From Burkholderiaceae bacterium (lineage in GTDB: Bacteria; Pseudomonadota; Gammaproteobacteria; Burkholderiales; Burkholderiaceae_C): DNA of 64,000 nucleotides. This document shows positions 1 through 8,548 of this stretch, piece after piece. Below the pieces are notes generated by a model that had not been told where the DNA came from, did no database searches, and saw only the letters and a program-made list of their open reading frames with translations. The stretch is from NCBI GenBank assembly GCA_024235895.1, contig JACKLM010000004.1, forward strand, positions 186,001-250,000. The letters run 5' to 3'. Positions within the stretch are counted from its first letter, which is position 1. Each line of letters opens with the position of its first letter. Position numbers and translations under genes: made by a program.

Positions 1-65
1 AATGCGCCACGATCGGGGCCTCGCCTCGCCGATCCCCGCCTCGCCGACCGCCCACAATCGCGGGC

Positions 66-2180
66 GTGAGCCCTTCGCTTCCCGCCCCCCTGCCCGAGAC
101 GCTCGCCGAGGGCCGCGCCGAGCCGCTGGGCGCGCACGCGCGCGACGGCGGCGTCAACGTCGCCGTCTTCTCCGACCACGCCGAGGGCATCGAGCTGTGC
201 CTGTTCGACGCGGCCGGCGCGCGCGAAGTGCGCCGCTACCCTCTGCACGGCCCGGACGACGGCATCTTCCACGGCTTCCTGCCCGGCGCCGGCGCCGGCA
301 TGGTCTACGGGCTGCGCGCGCACGGTCCCTACGCCCCGCAAGAGGGCCACCGCTTCAACCCGCACAAGCTGCTGCTCGACCCCTGGGCGCGCGAGATCGT
401 CGGCCGCCACGCCTGGCGCGACGAGCACCTGGGCTACGAGGCCGGGCATGCCGACGGCACGAACTCGATCGACACGCGCGACAACGCCGCCTGGGCGCTG
501 AAAGCGCGCGTCGCGGTGCCGCGCGACATCCCGGCGCCGGGCTTCCTGAATGCGCCGCGCGTGCCGGTGCGCGAGACGGTGCTGGCCGAGCTGCACGTGC
601 GCGGCTTCACGCGCGCGCACCCGGCGCTGCCGCCTGCGCTGCGCGGCAGCTACGCGGGGCTGGCGCACCCGGTGGTGATCGGGCACCTGAAGTCGCTCGG
701 CGTGACGACGCTGTCGCTGCTGCCGGTGGCCTACATGCTCGACGAGCCGGCGCTGGCGGCGCGCGGCCAGGTCAACCACTGGGGCTACAACACGCTCGGC
801 TTCTTCTGCCCGACGCCGCGCTACGCGAGCTGCGGCGACGACCCGGCGGCGGTCGCCGACGAATTCCGCGCCATGGTCGCCGCACTGCACGAGCACGGGC
901 TGGAGGTCGTGCTGGACGTCGTCTTCAACCATACCGCCGAGGGCGACGAGCGCGGCGCGACGCTGAGCTGGCGCGGCCTGGACCACGCGGGCTGGTACCG
1001 GCTGCGGGACGACGACCGCAGCCGCTGCGAGGACTTCAGCGGCTGCGGCAACACGCTGAACGTCGCGCACCCGCGCGTGGCGCAGTTCGTGCTGGACGCG
1101 CTGCGCTTCTGGGTCCGCGACATGGGCGTGGACGGCTTCCGCTTCGACCTCGCGCCGGTGCTCGGCCGCGGCGCGAACGGCTTCGACCCGGGCGCCGGCT
1201 TCTTCACCGCGCTGCGCCAGGATCCGGTGCTGGCGCGCGCCAAGCTCATCGCCGAGCCCTGGGACCTGGGCCCCGGCGGCTACCAGGCCGGCCGCTTCCC
1301 GGGCCGCTTCCTGGAGTGGAACGACCGTTTCCGCGACGACGTTCGCCGCTACTGGCTCGGGCAGGGCACGACGCGCGGCGGCTTCGCCTGCCGCTTCGCC
1401 GGCTCGGCCGACCTGTTCCGGCGCGGCCGGCGGCGGCCGAGCGCCTCGGTCAACTTCGTCACCGCGCACGACGGCTTCTCGCTCGCCGACCTGACCAGCT
1501 ACAGCCGCAAGCACAACGAGGCCAACGGCGAGGGCAACCGCGACGGCCGCGACGGCGAGCCGGCGGCCAACTTCGGCGTCGAGGGGCCGACCGCGAGCGC
1601 CGAGATCCAGGCCCTGCGGACCCGCGTGCGGCGCGCGCTGCTGGCGACGCTGGTCTTCGCGCAGGGCACGCCGATGCTCGCCGCCGGCGACGAGATCGCC
1701 GATACCCGCGGCGGCAACAACAACCCCTACAACCAGGACAACCAGACCGGCTGGATCCACTGGGCCGGCGCCGATCGCGAACTGATGGCCTTCGCCGAGC
1801 GCTGCATCGCGCTGCGCCGCGCCGAGCCGGCGCTGCGCCACGACGAGTGGTTCGCCGCGCGTCCCGGCGCGGGCCGCGAGGCGGCACTCGTGTGGCTGGC
1901 GCCGGCCGGGCGCGTGCTGCTCGACGGCGACTGGCACAACGGCGGCGAGCAGGCGATGGGCGCGATGCTCGTCCCGCCGGCGGGCGCCGACGAGGCGGCA
2001 TCGCGCTGGCTGTTCGTCTTCAACCCGGACCCCGAGCCGCTGCTGTTCCAGCTGCCGGCGCACCGCTGGGAGCTGGTGATCGACAGCAGTGGCGAGTTGC
2101 CGCCGGGCCCGGTGGCCGGCGGCAGGCCGCTCGAGGTCCCGCCGCGCGTGCTGCTGCTGCTGCGCAGCGGGCCGGCATGA
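66..2180 (+). CDS. glgX: Glycogen debranching enzyme GlgX
   Basis: A 704-residue GH13 enzyme that hydrolyses alpha-1,6 branches of glycogen limit dextrin in the cytoplasm. The order is an N-terminal CBM48-like beta domain (about residues 10-130), a catalytic TIM barrel, and a C-terminal beta domain. Catalytic residues are visible as D361 in GFRFD, E397 in IAEPWD and D469 in TAHDGF. The GlgX signatures NHWGYN and NEANGEGNRDG are present. The start is a GTG chosen because it begins the family-typical N-terminus. malQ follows 43 bases downstream, so debranching and maltodextrin disproportionation are probably co-expressed. The 65 bases to the left of the gene hold no recognisable gene. The family call is firm. 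Distinction from a trehalose-pathway TreX paralogue rests on overall similarity only. Confidence 0.93.
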   Translation: MSPSLPAPLPETLAEGRAEPLGAHARDGGVNVAVFSDHAEGIELCLFDAAGAREVRRYPLHGPDDGIFHGFLPGAGAGMVYGLRAHGPYAPQEGHRFNPHKLLLDPWAREIVGRHAWRDEHLGYEAGHADGTNSIDTRDNAAWALKARVAVPRDIPAPGFLNAPRVPVRETVLAELHVRGFTRAHPALPPALRGSYAGLAHPVVIGHLKSLGVTTLSLLPVAYMLDEPALAARGQVNHWGYNTLGFFCPTPRYASCGDDPAAVADEFRAMVAALHEHGLEVVLDVVFNHTAEGDERGATLSWRGLDHAGWYRLRDDDRSRCEDFSGCGNTLNVAHPRVAQFVLDALRFWVRDMGVDGFRFDLAPVLGRGANGFDPGAGFFTALRQDPVLARAKLIAEPWDLGPGGYQAGRFPGRFLEWNDRFRDDVRRYWLGQGTTRGGFACRFAGSADLFRRGRRRPSASVNFVTAHDGFSLADLTSYSRKHNEANGEGNRDGRDGEPAANFGVEGPTASAEIQALRTRVRRALLATLVFAQGTPMLAAGDEIADTRGGNNNPYNQDNQTGWIHWAGADRELMAFAERCIALRRAEPALRHDEWFAARPGAGREAALVWLAPAGRVLLDGDWHNGGEQAMGAMLVPPAGADEAASRWLFVFNPDPEPLLFQLPAHRWELVIDSSGELPPGPVAGGRPLEVPPRVLLLLRSGPA

Positions 2181-2223
2181 TCCGCACCGGGCGGCGGCCG
2201 TGCGCGAGGCCCAGGTCGAGCCG

Positions 2224-3777
2224 ATGGAGCTGAACCGACGCGCCGCCGGCGTGCTGCTGCACCCGACCTCGCTGCCCGGGCCGCATGGCATCGGCGACCT
2301 CGGGCCGGGCGCCGCCCACTTCGTCGACTGGCTGGCCCGCGCCGGCCAGCGCTGGTGGCAGTGGCTGCCGACGACGCCGATCGGCCCCGGCGACTCGCCC
2401 TACCAGAGCGTGTCGGCGTTCGCCGGCAGCCCGCTGATGGTGGCGCTGGAGCCGCTGGCCGCGCGCGGCTGGCTGGCCTCAGGGGCGCTGACCGCACCGC
2501 CGGACGGCGGCTTCGACCGCCTGCGCGTCGACTTCGACCGCGTCGTGCCGTGGCGCATGGCAAGGCTGCGCGAGGCCTTCGACGGTTTTCGCGCGCGCGC
2601 CGACGCCGTCGACCGCGCCGCCTGCGACGCCCACGCCGCGGCCGAGGCCGGCTGGCTCGACGACTACGCGCTCTTCATGGCGCTGGAGGCGGCGCACGCT
2701 GGCCGGCCCTGGTGGCGCTGGCCGCGCGCGCTGGCGGCGCGCGAGCCGGGCGCGATCGAGAGGGCGCGGCGCGAGCACGCCGCCGAAATCGCCTTCTGGC
2801 GCTGGGTCCAGTGGTGCTTCGACGTCCAGTGCGACGCCCTGCGCGCGTACGCGCGCGAGCGCGGTGTCGCGATCATGGGTGACCTGCCGATCTTCGTCGC
2901 CCACCACGGCGCCGATTGCTGGGCGCGGCCCGACCTGTATGCGCTCGACGCGGATTTCCAGCCGACCGTCGTCGCCGGCGCGCCGCCCGATACGCTCGGC
3001 CCCGACGGCCAGCGCTGGGGCAACCCGATGTACCGCTGGGACCGCATGGCGGCCGAGGGCTGGGCGTGGTGGACGGCGCGGCTGCGGCGCATGCTGCGCC
3101 ACGCCGATGCGGTGCGGATCGACCACTTCCGCGGCTTCGCCGCCTACTGGGAGATCCCGGCCGACGCGCCCGACGCGCGCCGCGGGCGCTGGCGGCCGGG
3201 GCCGGGGCGCGCGCTGTTCGACGCTGCCAGCGCCGCGCTCGGGCCGCTGCCGATCGTCGCCGAGGACCTGGGCTTCATCACGCCGGACGTGCACGCGCTG
3301 CGCGAGGCACTCGGCTACCCGGGGATGAAGGTGCTGCAATACGCCTTCGGCGGCGACGCGACGCACGAGTACCTGCCGCACAACTTCGAGCCGCGCACCG
3401 CGGTCTACACCGGCACCCACGATACCGACACGATCGTCGGCTGGTGGCGCGCCGCATCCGAACCCGAGCGCCGCTTCGCCGCCACCTACCTGGCCTGCGG
3501 CGACGCCGACCTGCACTGGGCGGCGATCCGCGCCGCCTACGAGTCGGTCGCGGCGCTGGCGATGGTGCCGATGCAGGACCTGCTCGGGCTGGGCAGCGAG
3601 CACCGCATGAACACCCCTGGCACGCTGGGGCCGCCGAACTGGGGCTGGCGATTCGACTGGGACATGGTCGGCCCCGAGCCGGCGCGCGTGCTGGCGCTGC
3701 TGGCCGCCGCCAGCGGGCGCGGCCCGTTCGACCCGATCGGGCCGCCGCGACCGCCGCAGCCGCCGGCGTCGTACTGA
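2224..3777 (+). CDS. malQ: 4-alpha-glucanotransferase (amylomaltase)
   Basis: A 517-residue GH77 amylomaltase that transfers alpha-1,4-glucan segments between maltodextrins and releases glucose. The N-terminal signature GVLLHPTSLPGPHGIGDLG is typical. GH77 catalytic residues appear as D300 (VRIDHFRGF), E347 (VAEDLG) and D400 (GTHDTDT). I chose the ATG that gives MELNRRAAG. An in-frame GTG eight codons upstream (2200) is an alternative. It lies just after glgX on the same strand, forming a two-gene glycogen or maltodextrin unit, and it is convergent with the MetH-type gene. The 72 bases between the convergent stops show no strong hairpin. Confidence 0.93.
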   Translation: MELNRRAAGVLLHPTSLPGPHGIGDLGPGAAHFVDWLARAGQRWWQWLPTTPIGPGDSPYQSVSAFAGSPLMVALEPLAARGWLASGALTAPPDGGFDRLRVDFDRVVPWRMARLREAFDGFRARADAVDRAACDAHAAAEAGWLDDYALFMALEAAHAGRPWWRWPRALAAREPGAIERARREHAAEIAFWRWVQWCFDVQCDALRAYARERGVAIMGDLPIFVAHHGADCWARPDLYALDADFQPTVVAGAPPDTLGPDGQRWGNPMYRWDRMAAEGWAWWTARLRRMLRHADAVRIDHFRGFAAYWEIPADAPDARRGRWRPGPGRALFDAASAALGPLPIVAEDLGFITPDVHALREALGYPGMKVLQYAFGGDATHEYLPHNFEPRTAVYTGTHDTDTIVGWWRAASEPERRFAATYLACGDADLHWAAIRAAYESVAALAMVPMQDLLGLGSEHRMNTPGTLGPPNWGWRFDWDMVGPEPARVLALLAAASGRGPFDPIGPPRPPQPPASY

Positions 3778-3849
3778 GCGCCACCGGCACGGGCCCGCAC
3801 CCGATTCGGGCTTCAGGCGCACTAGGCGCGGCCGCTCCGGGCGCGACGA

Positions 3850-4914
3850 TCAGGCCGCGACCAGGCTCGTGAACAGGTCGGCGCGCACGCGCGGCCGGTA
3901 GGCCGAGACCTTGGCGCGGATCGCCTCGATGTGCTCGGGCGTCGTGCCGCAGCAGCCGCCGGCGATGTTGAGCAACCCGGCGCGTGCGAAATCCTCCATC
4001 AGCCGCGAGGTCACTTCGGGCGTCTCGTCGAAGCCAGTCTCGCTCATCGGGTTCGGCAGCCCGGCGTTCGGGTAGCAGCTGATCCAGGTGTCGCCGGCGG
4101 CGCGCGCCAGCTCCTCGAGGTAGGGGCGCATCAGCGCCGCGCCGAGCGCGCAGTTGAGCCCGACCGCCAGCGGCCGCGCGTGCCGCACCGAATGCCAGAA
4201 CGCGGTCACCGTCTGCCCCGACAGGATGCGACCCGAGGCGTCGGTCACGGTGCCGGAGACGATCACCGGGACGCGCTCGCCGGTCTCCTCCATCAGCTCG
4301 TCGAGGGCGAAGATCGCCGCCTTGGCGTTCAGCGTGTCGAAGATCGTCTCGACCAGGAACAGGTCGGCGCCGCCCTCCAGCAACCCCTCGGCCTGCTCGC
4401 GGTAGGCGTCACGCAGCTCGTCGAACGTCACGTTGCGCGCGCCGGGGTCGTCGACCTCGGGGCTGATGCTCGCGGTGCGCGGCGTCGGGCCCAGCGCGCC
4501 GGCGACGAAGCGCGGCGCGTCGGGCGTGGCGACCGCATCGACCGCCTGCCGCGCCAGCTGCGCGGCGGCGACGTTCATCTCGCGCGCCCGATCGGCCAGC
4601 CGGTAGTCGGCCTGCGCGATCGAGGTGGCGCCGAAGGTGTTGGTCTCGACGATGTCGGCGCCGGCGGCCAGGTAGGCGTCGTGCACCGCACGCACCACGT
4701 CGGGGCGCGTGAGCGACAGCAGCTCGTTGTTGCCCTGCAGGTCGACCGCGTGCGCGGCGAATCGATCACCGCGGAAGTCCGCCTCGGCCAGCCGCAGCCG
4801 CTGCAGCATCGTGCCCATCGCGCCGTCGAGGACGACGATGCGCCGCGCCATCAGCGCCGGCAGCGCGGCGGCACGGGTGTAGCGCGTCGGCGCGTCCAGG
4901 GTCATGCACGCCAT
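3850..4914 (-). CDS. Homocysteine S-methyltransferase domain protein (N-terminal half of split MetH)
   Basis: A 354-residue protein matching only the homocysteine-binding barrel of cobalamin-dependent methionine synthase. The zinc-binding cysteines are visible as the Cys of GLNCALG and the Cys pair of GGCCGT near the C-terminus. The N-terminal VLDGAMGTMLQ is the MetH signature. The folate, cobalamin and activation domains are absent. In several Burkholderiales MetH is split into two genes, and this would be the first. The usual partner is not adjacent: the next gene on one side is a c-di-GMP protein and on the other convergent malQ. Two in-frame ATGs lie three codons apart (4914, 4905). It could instead be a stand-alone methyltransferase of the MmuM/BHMT type, but the N-terminal signature favours MetH. 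Confidence 0.88.
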   Translation of the reverse strand: MACMTLDAPTRYTRAAALPALMARRIVVLDGAMGTMLQRLRLAEADFRGDRFAAHAVDLQGNNELLSLTRPDVVRAVHDAYLAAGADIVETNTFGATSIAQADYRLADRAREMNVAAAQLARQAVDAVATPDAPRFVAGALGPTPRTASISPEVDDPGARNVTFDELRDAYREQAEGLLEGGADLFLVETIFDTLNAKAAIFALDELMEETGERVPVIVSGTVTDASGRILSGQTVTAFWHSVRHARPLAVGLNCALGAALMRPYLEELARAAGDTWISCYPNAGLPNPMSETGFDETPEVTSRLMEDFARAGLLNIAGGCCGTTPEHIEAIRAKVSAYRPRVRADLFTSLVAA

Positions 4915-4983
4915 TGTAGGCAGCGACCCCGGCGGGGCAGGCCTGCGGGGGGACGCCTCCGCCCGCGATCGCCGCGTGCCGTC

Positions 4984-6477
4984 TTAAGAAGGGACCGCGG
5001 TAGGCTGGAACAGCGACGCCCGGAAGCCGTCGTGCGCCGGCCCCTCGGGGTCCAGCGCCCACAGGCCGAGCGCGCGCGCCGACATCGGCCGTGCGAACAG
5101 GTAACCCTGCAGCTCGTCGACGCCGAGCGCGACGAGCTGGTCGCGCTGCGCCTGCGTCTCGACCCCCTCGGCGACGACGCGCAGCTCCAACGCGTGCGCC
5201 AGCCGGATCACCGCCTCGGCGATCACGCGCGCGTCGGCACGGGTGGCGACGTCGCGCACCAGCCCGATGTCCATCTTCAGCTCCGACACCGGCAGCTGGC
5301 GCAGGTAGGCCAGGCTGGTCTGCCCGGCGCCGAAGTCGTCGATCGCCACGTGCAGCCCGGCCCGCCGCAGCCCCTCGAAGGTGCGCTGGGTCGCGCGGGT
5401 GTTCTCGAGCGCGAGCGACTCGGTGATCTCGACCGTGAACCGGCGCGGATCGAGGTCGTTCGCCTTCAGCGCCGCCTGCAGCCGGCGCACGACGTCGTCC
5501 TGGCGCATCTGGTAGGCCGACAGGTTGATCGCCACCCGCATGCGCAGCCCGGCCTTGCGCCAGCGGCCCGCCTGCCGGCAGGCTTCGTCGATCACCCAGT
5601 CGCCGATCGTACCGATCAGCCCGTAGCGCTCGGCCAGGGGCACGAAGACCGTCGGGCTGATCATCCCCAGGGTCGGGTGGTGCCAGCGCAGCAGGGCCTC
5701 GGCTGCGGTGACCTGCAGGCTGCGGGCGTCGATCTTGGGCTGGTAGACGAGCTCCAACTGCTTGCGCTCGACGGCCACCCGCAGGTCGTCGACCAGCGCG
5801 CGCTGCGCCTGCAGGTCGATCGCGGCGCGCGGGTCGTAGACCGCCCAGTCGTTGCCGCCGACCGTCTTGACGGCACGCATCGCCGACACCGCGTAGGCGA
5901 TCAGGCGGCTGCGGGCGCCGTGGAGCGGGTACTGGGCGATGCCGATCGACGCCGTCAGCCTGAGGCTGCCCTCGCCGACCGCGAGCGGCTCGGCCAGCGC
6001 CTCCTGCAGCAGCTCGGCCTGCCGCTTGGACCCGGCCAGGTCGTGGTCGAACAGCAGGACGAAGGCATCGCCGCCGAGCCGCGTCGCGGCCAGCCTGGCC
6101 GGTGCCGCGCGATGCAGCCGGCTCGCGACCTCGAGCAGCACCTCGTCGCCGCGGCGGTGTCCGACCGCCTCGTTGACGGCCGCGAAGCCGTCGATGTCCA
6201 GAACCAGCACCGACAGCGTGTCTGCGGTGTCGCCGCGAAGGCCGGCGGCCGACTCCAGCAGGTCGTCGAACTCGGCGCGCGATATGAGGCCGCAGCGCAC
6301 GAACAGGTCTGCATCGGCTCCCGGCCCGACGTGACCGCGCGATTGCCTCGCTTCGGCCAACGCGGCCGCGTGGCGCCGCCGGACCCACCAGACGGCGCCG
6401 AGCGCCAGCGGCAGGACGACGCCCAGCAGGCTCGCGAGCCAGCTGAGCGGGACCATGACGGCGACACTTGCGTCCAT
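4984..6477 (-). CDS. Membrane-anchored GGDEF/EAL c-di-GMP phosphodiesterase
   Basis: A 497-residue protein with one N-terminal transmembrane helix (about residues 9-32, ending WWVRRR), a degenerate GGDEF domain and a C-terminal EAL domain. The diguanylate cyclase motif reads GGDAF (135-139), so the catalytic acidic residue is missing and cyclase activity is unlikely. The EAL domain looks complete: EALLRW at 260, NLSAYQ, EITES, DDFGAG, ELKMD and VAEGVE. Hydrolysis of c-di-GMP to pGpG is therefore the likely activity. I chose the ATG at 6477 because AAAAGGGG sits five bases upstream. An ATG ten codons earlier lacks a good ribosome site. No input domain is seen beyond the membrane anchor. Confidence 0.88.
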   Translation of the reverse strand: MDASVAVMVPLSWLASLLGVVLPLALGAVWWVRRRHAAALAEARQSRGHVGPGADADLFVRCGLISRAEFDDLLESAAGLRGDTADTLSVLVLDIDGFAAVNEAVGHRRGDEVLLEVASRLHRAAPARLAATRLGGDAFVLLFDHDLAGSKRQAELLQEALAEPLAVGEGSLRLTASIGIAQYPLHGARSRLIAYAVSAMRAVKTVGGNDWAVYDPRAAIDLQAQRALVDDLRVAVERKQLELVYQPKIDARSLQVTAAEALLRWHHPTLGMISPTVFVPLAERYGLIGTIGDWVIDEACRQAGRWRKAGLRMRVAINLSAYQMRQDDVVRRLQAALKANDLDPRRFTVEITESLALENTRATQRTFEGLRRAGLHVAIDDFGAGQTSLAYLRQLPVSELKMDIGLVRDVATRADARVIAEAVIRLAHALELRVVAEGVETQAQRDQLVALGVDELQGYLFARPMSARALGLWALDPEGPAHDGFRASLFQPTAVPS

Positions 6478-6620
6478 CGACCCCTTTTCGGATCGGACAC
6501 GAAGCATCTTGAGCGGGCACTGACAAACAGCCTGCTGCTTGGGCGTCCCCCGAGAATCCGGGCCGAGTCAGGCTGACGCGAACGGGTTGCCGGCCAGCGC
6601 CGCGCGATGCCCGGGCAACC

Positions 6621-6905
6621 TCAATGCAGCGTCACCGGATGCTGGGCGAGTGCGCAGTAACGCGCAATGAAATCGTCGTAGGCCTCGGGGCTGGGGTCGG
6701 TCTCGGCAAGCGCCTGCACGCCGCGCTTGAAGCTTTCGGCCAGCGCGCCGTCGATGAAAATCTCGCGCCGCGCCAACTTGTCCACGATCTCGTAGCCGCC
6801 GCGGCCGACCGGGGCGACGGTCTGGGCGTTCGGGCTGGCTTCGTCGTCGCCGGGGACGTCGAATCGGACGACGACATAGCTGTCGGAGTTGTAGAGCATC
6901 TGCAT
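6621..6905 (-). CDS. DUF3567 family protein
   Basis: A 94-residue soluble protein of a small family found mainly in Burkholderiales. The N-terminus MQMLYNSDSYVVVRFDVP and the central GGYEIVDK and EIFIDGALAESF are characteristic. Its function is unknown. I chose the ATG at 6905 because AAAGGAAG lies about seven bases upstream and the family begins with MQMLYNS. The longer upstream open frame has no support. It lies between two minus-strand genes, with about 140 bases to each, so it is probably its own transcription unit. Confidence 0.85.
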   Translation of the reverse strand: MQMLYNSDSYVVVRFDVPGDDEASPNAQTVAPVGRGGYEIVDKLARREIFIDGALAESFKRGVQALAETDPSPEAYDDFIARYCALAQHPVTLH

Positions 6906-7046
6906 GGGGGCTTCCTTTGCCCGGCAGATGAGGCAACCAGCCGGCGTTTCAAGCCCGTGGACGGCGCATCGACCTTCCCGGCCTACCTCCGGCCTCCCGG
7001 GACAAGCCTCTGCCGCTTCGCCGCGGTGACAGGGGGCCTGGTGCAC

Positions 7047-7808
7047 CTAGCCCCGCCGGCGCATCTCCAGCACGTCGCCATCCTTGGCCAGCCGCACGCG
7101 CACCGGCAGCAGGTCCTCGCCAGGTGCGAGCCAGGCCTCGCCCTGCACCTCGGCACTTGGCGGCGGCAGCCGGCGCACGTGCAGCAGGCCGTCGGCGGCA
7201 TCGCGGACCTCGAACTCCCAGCGGTCGGCGTCGCCGCGCGCGCCGCTGACGAACAGCGCGATGCGTCGCCCCGGGCGCTGCAGCGCCGGGTCGGCACGCA
7301 GGATCGCCGGCAGCTGCACCAGCCAGCTCAGCCGGTCCTGCGTCCCACGCGGCAGCGGCACGTCGCGCTCGGGCCGTGCCGGGTAGTGGATGCGGCCGGC
7401 CTCGCGCCTGAATTCAGCGACTTGCGGATCGCGGCCGAGGCGTTTCTCGGTGAAGCGCCAGGGCGCCAGCCCGGCGGCGTCGACACCGCCCTCGCTCGTC
7501 CACTCGATCAGCTGCAGCCCCAGCGCACGCCCGACGAGCTGCATCTGGTAGCGCCCCGCCAGCGGCGGCTGCCAGGTCAGCCGGCCGCTGCCCGAGATCA
7601 TCCCGTAGCTGAGCCCGTAGTCCATCGACACCGCCGCCGGCAGCCGGGTCGGGTAGACCGGGGGCGCGTCGCCCGGCGCCGGCACCGCGGCAGGCGCCGC
7701 CCAGGCCGGCAGCGCGGCGCCGACCACGACGCCGGTGCCGCCGCGCAGGAACAGGCGGCGCGCCGCATGGGCTGCGGGCGCGGCGCGACGGGGGTCGTGC
7801 TTGCTCAT
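7047..7808 (-). CDS. Exported DUF3108 domain protein
   Basis: A 253-residue protein with an N-terminal export signal of twin-arginine appearance (ARRLFLRGG followed by a hydrophobic stretch ending in AWAAPA), then a DUF3108 domain spanning the rest. DUF3108 proteins are periplasmic and of unknown role. The fold is thought to be beta-rich and lipocalin-like, which is family knowledge not visible here. The start MSKHDPRR gives a compact leader. The next gene is divergent at 7969 and encodes a membrane-anchored aspartic protease, so the two may share a control region. Tat versus Sec export is uncertain because the motif lacks the usual Ser before the arginine pair. Confidence 0.8.
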   Translation of the reverse strand: MSKHDPRRAAPAAHAARRLFLRGGTGVVVGAALPAWAAPAAVPAPGDAPPVYPTRLPAAVSMDYGLSYGMISGSGRLTWQPPLAGRYQMQLVGRALGLQLIEWTSEGGVDAAGLAPWRFTEKRLGRDPQVAEFRREAGRIHYPARPERDVPLPRGTQDRLSWLVQLPAILRADPALQRPGRRIALFVSGARGDADRWEFEVRDAADGLLHVRRLPPPSAEVQGEAWLAPGEDLLPVRVRLAKDGDVLEMRRRG

Positions 7809-7968
7809 CGGGCGACAATGGTGCCACCGATTTCCGACCGACCCCGACACCCGCCGCCGAGGAAGCTCGCCGCAGGCGGCGACGGATCGCGCGTCGGCCA
7901 GCTCGTCGTCGTCTCGCGCGAAGACCGCACGCCGGCCGGCGGGTGCGGCGGGCGCTTACCCTCGCCGC

Positions 7969-8451
7969 ATGCACGAGCTGCCGCGCACCCTCAAGATCGC
8001 CACCGTCTGGCTGCTGCTGGCGACAGCGTTGTTCCTGGCGGTCCAGGCCTTCCTGGCCGAGCGCCAGCGCCCGCGCGTGAGCACCGACGGCATGGGCGTG
8101 ATCGAGCTGCGGCGCGCGCCCGACGGCCACTTCCACTGGCCGGCGCGCCTCGGCGGGGGCGAGGTCGATTTTCTCGTCGACACCGGCGCCACCCGCACCG
8201 CGCTGCCGCAGCCGCTGGCCGAGCGGCTCGGCCTGCCGCGCGGGCGTGCGGTGCGCTCGTCGACCGCCGGCGGCACGGTGACCGGCTGGGAGTCGCAGGT
8301 GGACCTCGAGCTCGCCGGCGGACTGCAGGCGCGCGCGCTGCGCGTGACGGTGCTGCCGGACCTGCGCGCCCCGCTGCTGGGGATGGACGTGCTGTCGCGC
8401 CTGCGCTTCACCCAGCACGATGGCGTGCTGCGGCTGGAGCCGCCGGGCTGA
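7969..8451 (+). CDS. Membrane-anchored retropepsin-like aspartic protease (TIGR02281 type)
   Basis: A 160-residue protein with an N-terminal transmembrane helix (about residues 9-28) and a single retroviral-type aspartic protease domain. The active site motif is LVDTGATRTAL, and the flap and hydrophobic-Gly element appear as LLGMDVLSRL near the C-terminus. Such enzymes act as homodimers, each chain giving one aspartate. The substrate of this bacterial family is not established. The start is the ATG just before HELPRTLK. The longer open frame upstream overlaps the divergent DUF3108 gene and is not used. Confidence 0.87.
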   Translation: MHELPRTLKIATVWLLLATALFLAVQAFLAERQRPRVSTDGMGVIELRRAPDGHFHWPARLGGGEVDFLVDTGATRTALPQPLAERLGLPRGRAVRSSTAGGTVTGWESQVDLELAGGLQARALRVTVLPDLRAPLLGMDVLSRLRFTQHDGVLRLEPPG

Positions 8452-8548
8452 GCGCTTGCGAAGCCTTGCGCCCCCGGCCGCACGCGGCGGGGCCGGACCA
8501 TGCACAATGGTCCGGCCCGGGCCCTGCCCGCCACCGAACGAGGACGCC

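Noticed and set aside
2..2233. Alternative 743-codon plus-strand frame over glgX
   Set aside because: It is out of frame with the clear GlgX protein and consists of Arg/Ala-rich shadow sequence.
4915..5000. A cobalamin or SAM riboswitch upstream of the MetH-type gene
   Set aside because: The gap to the next gene is under 70 bases and shows no B12-box-like or SAM-box-like sequence.
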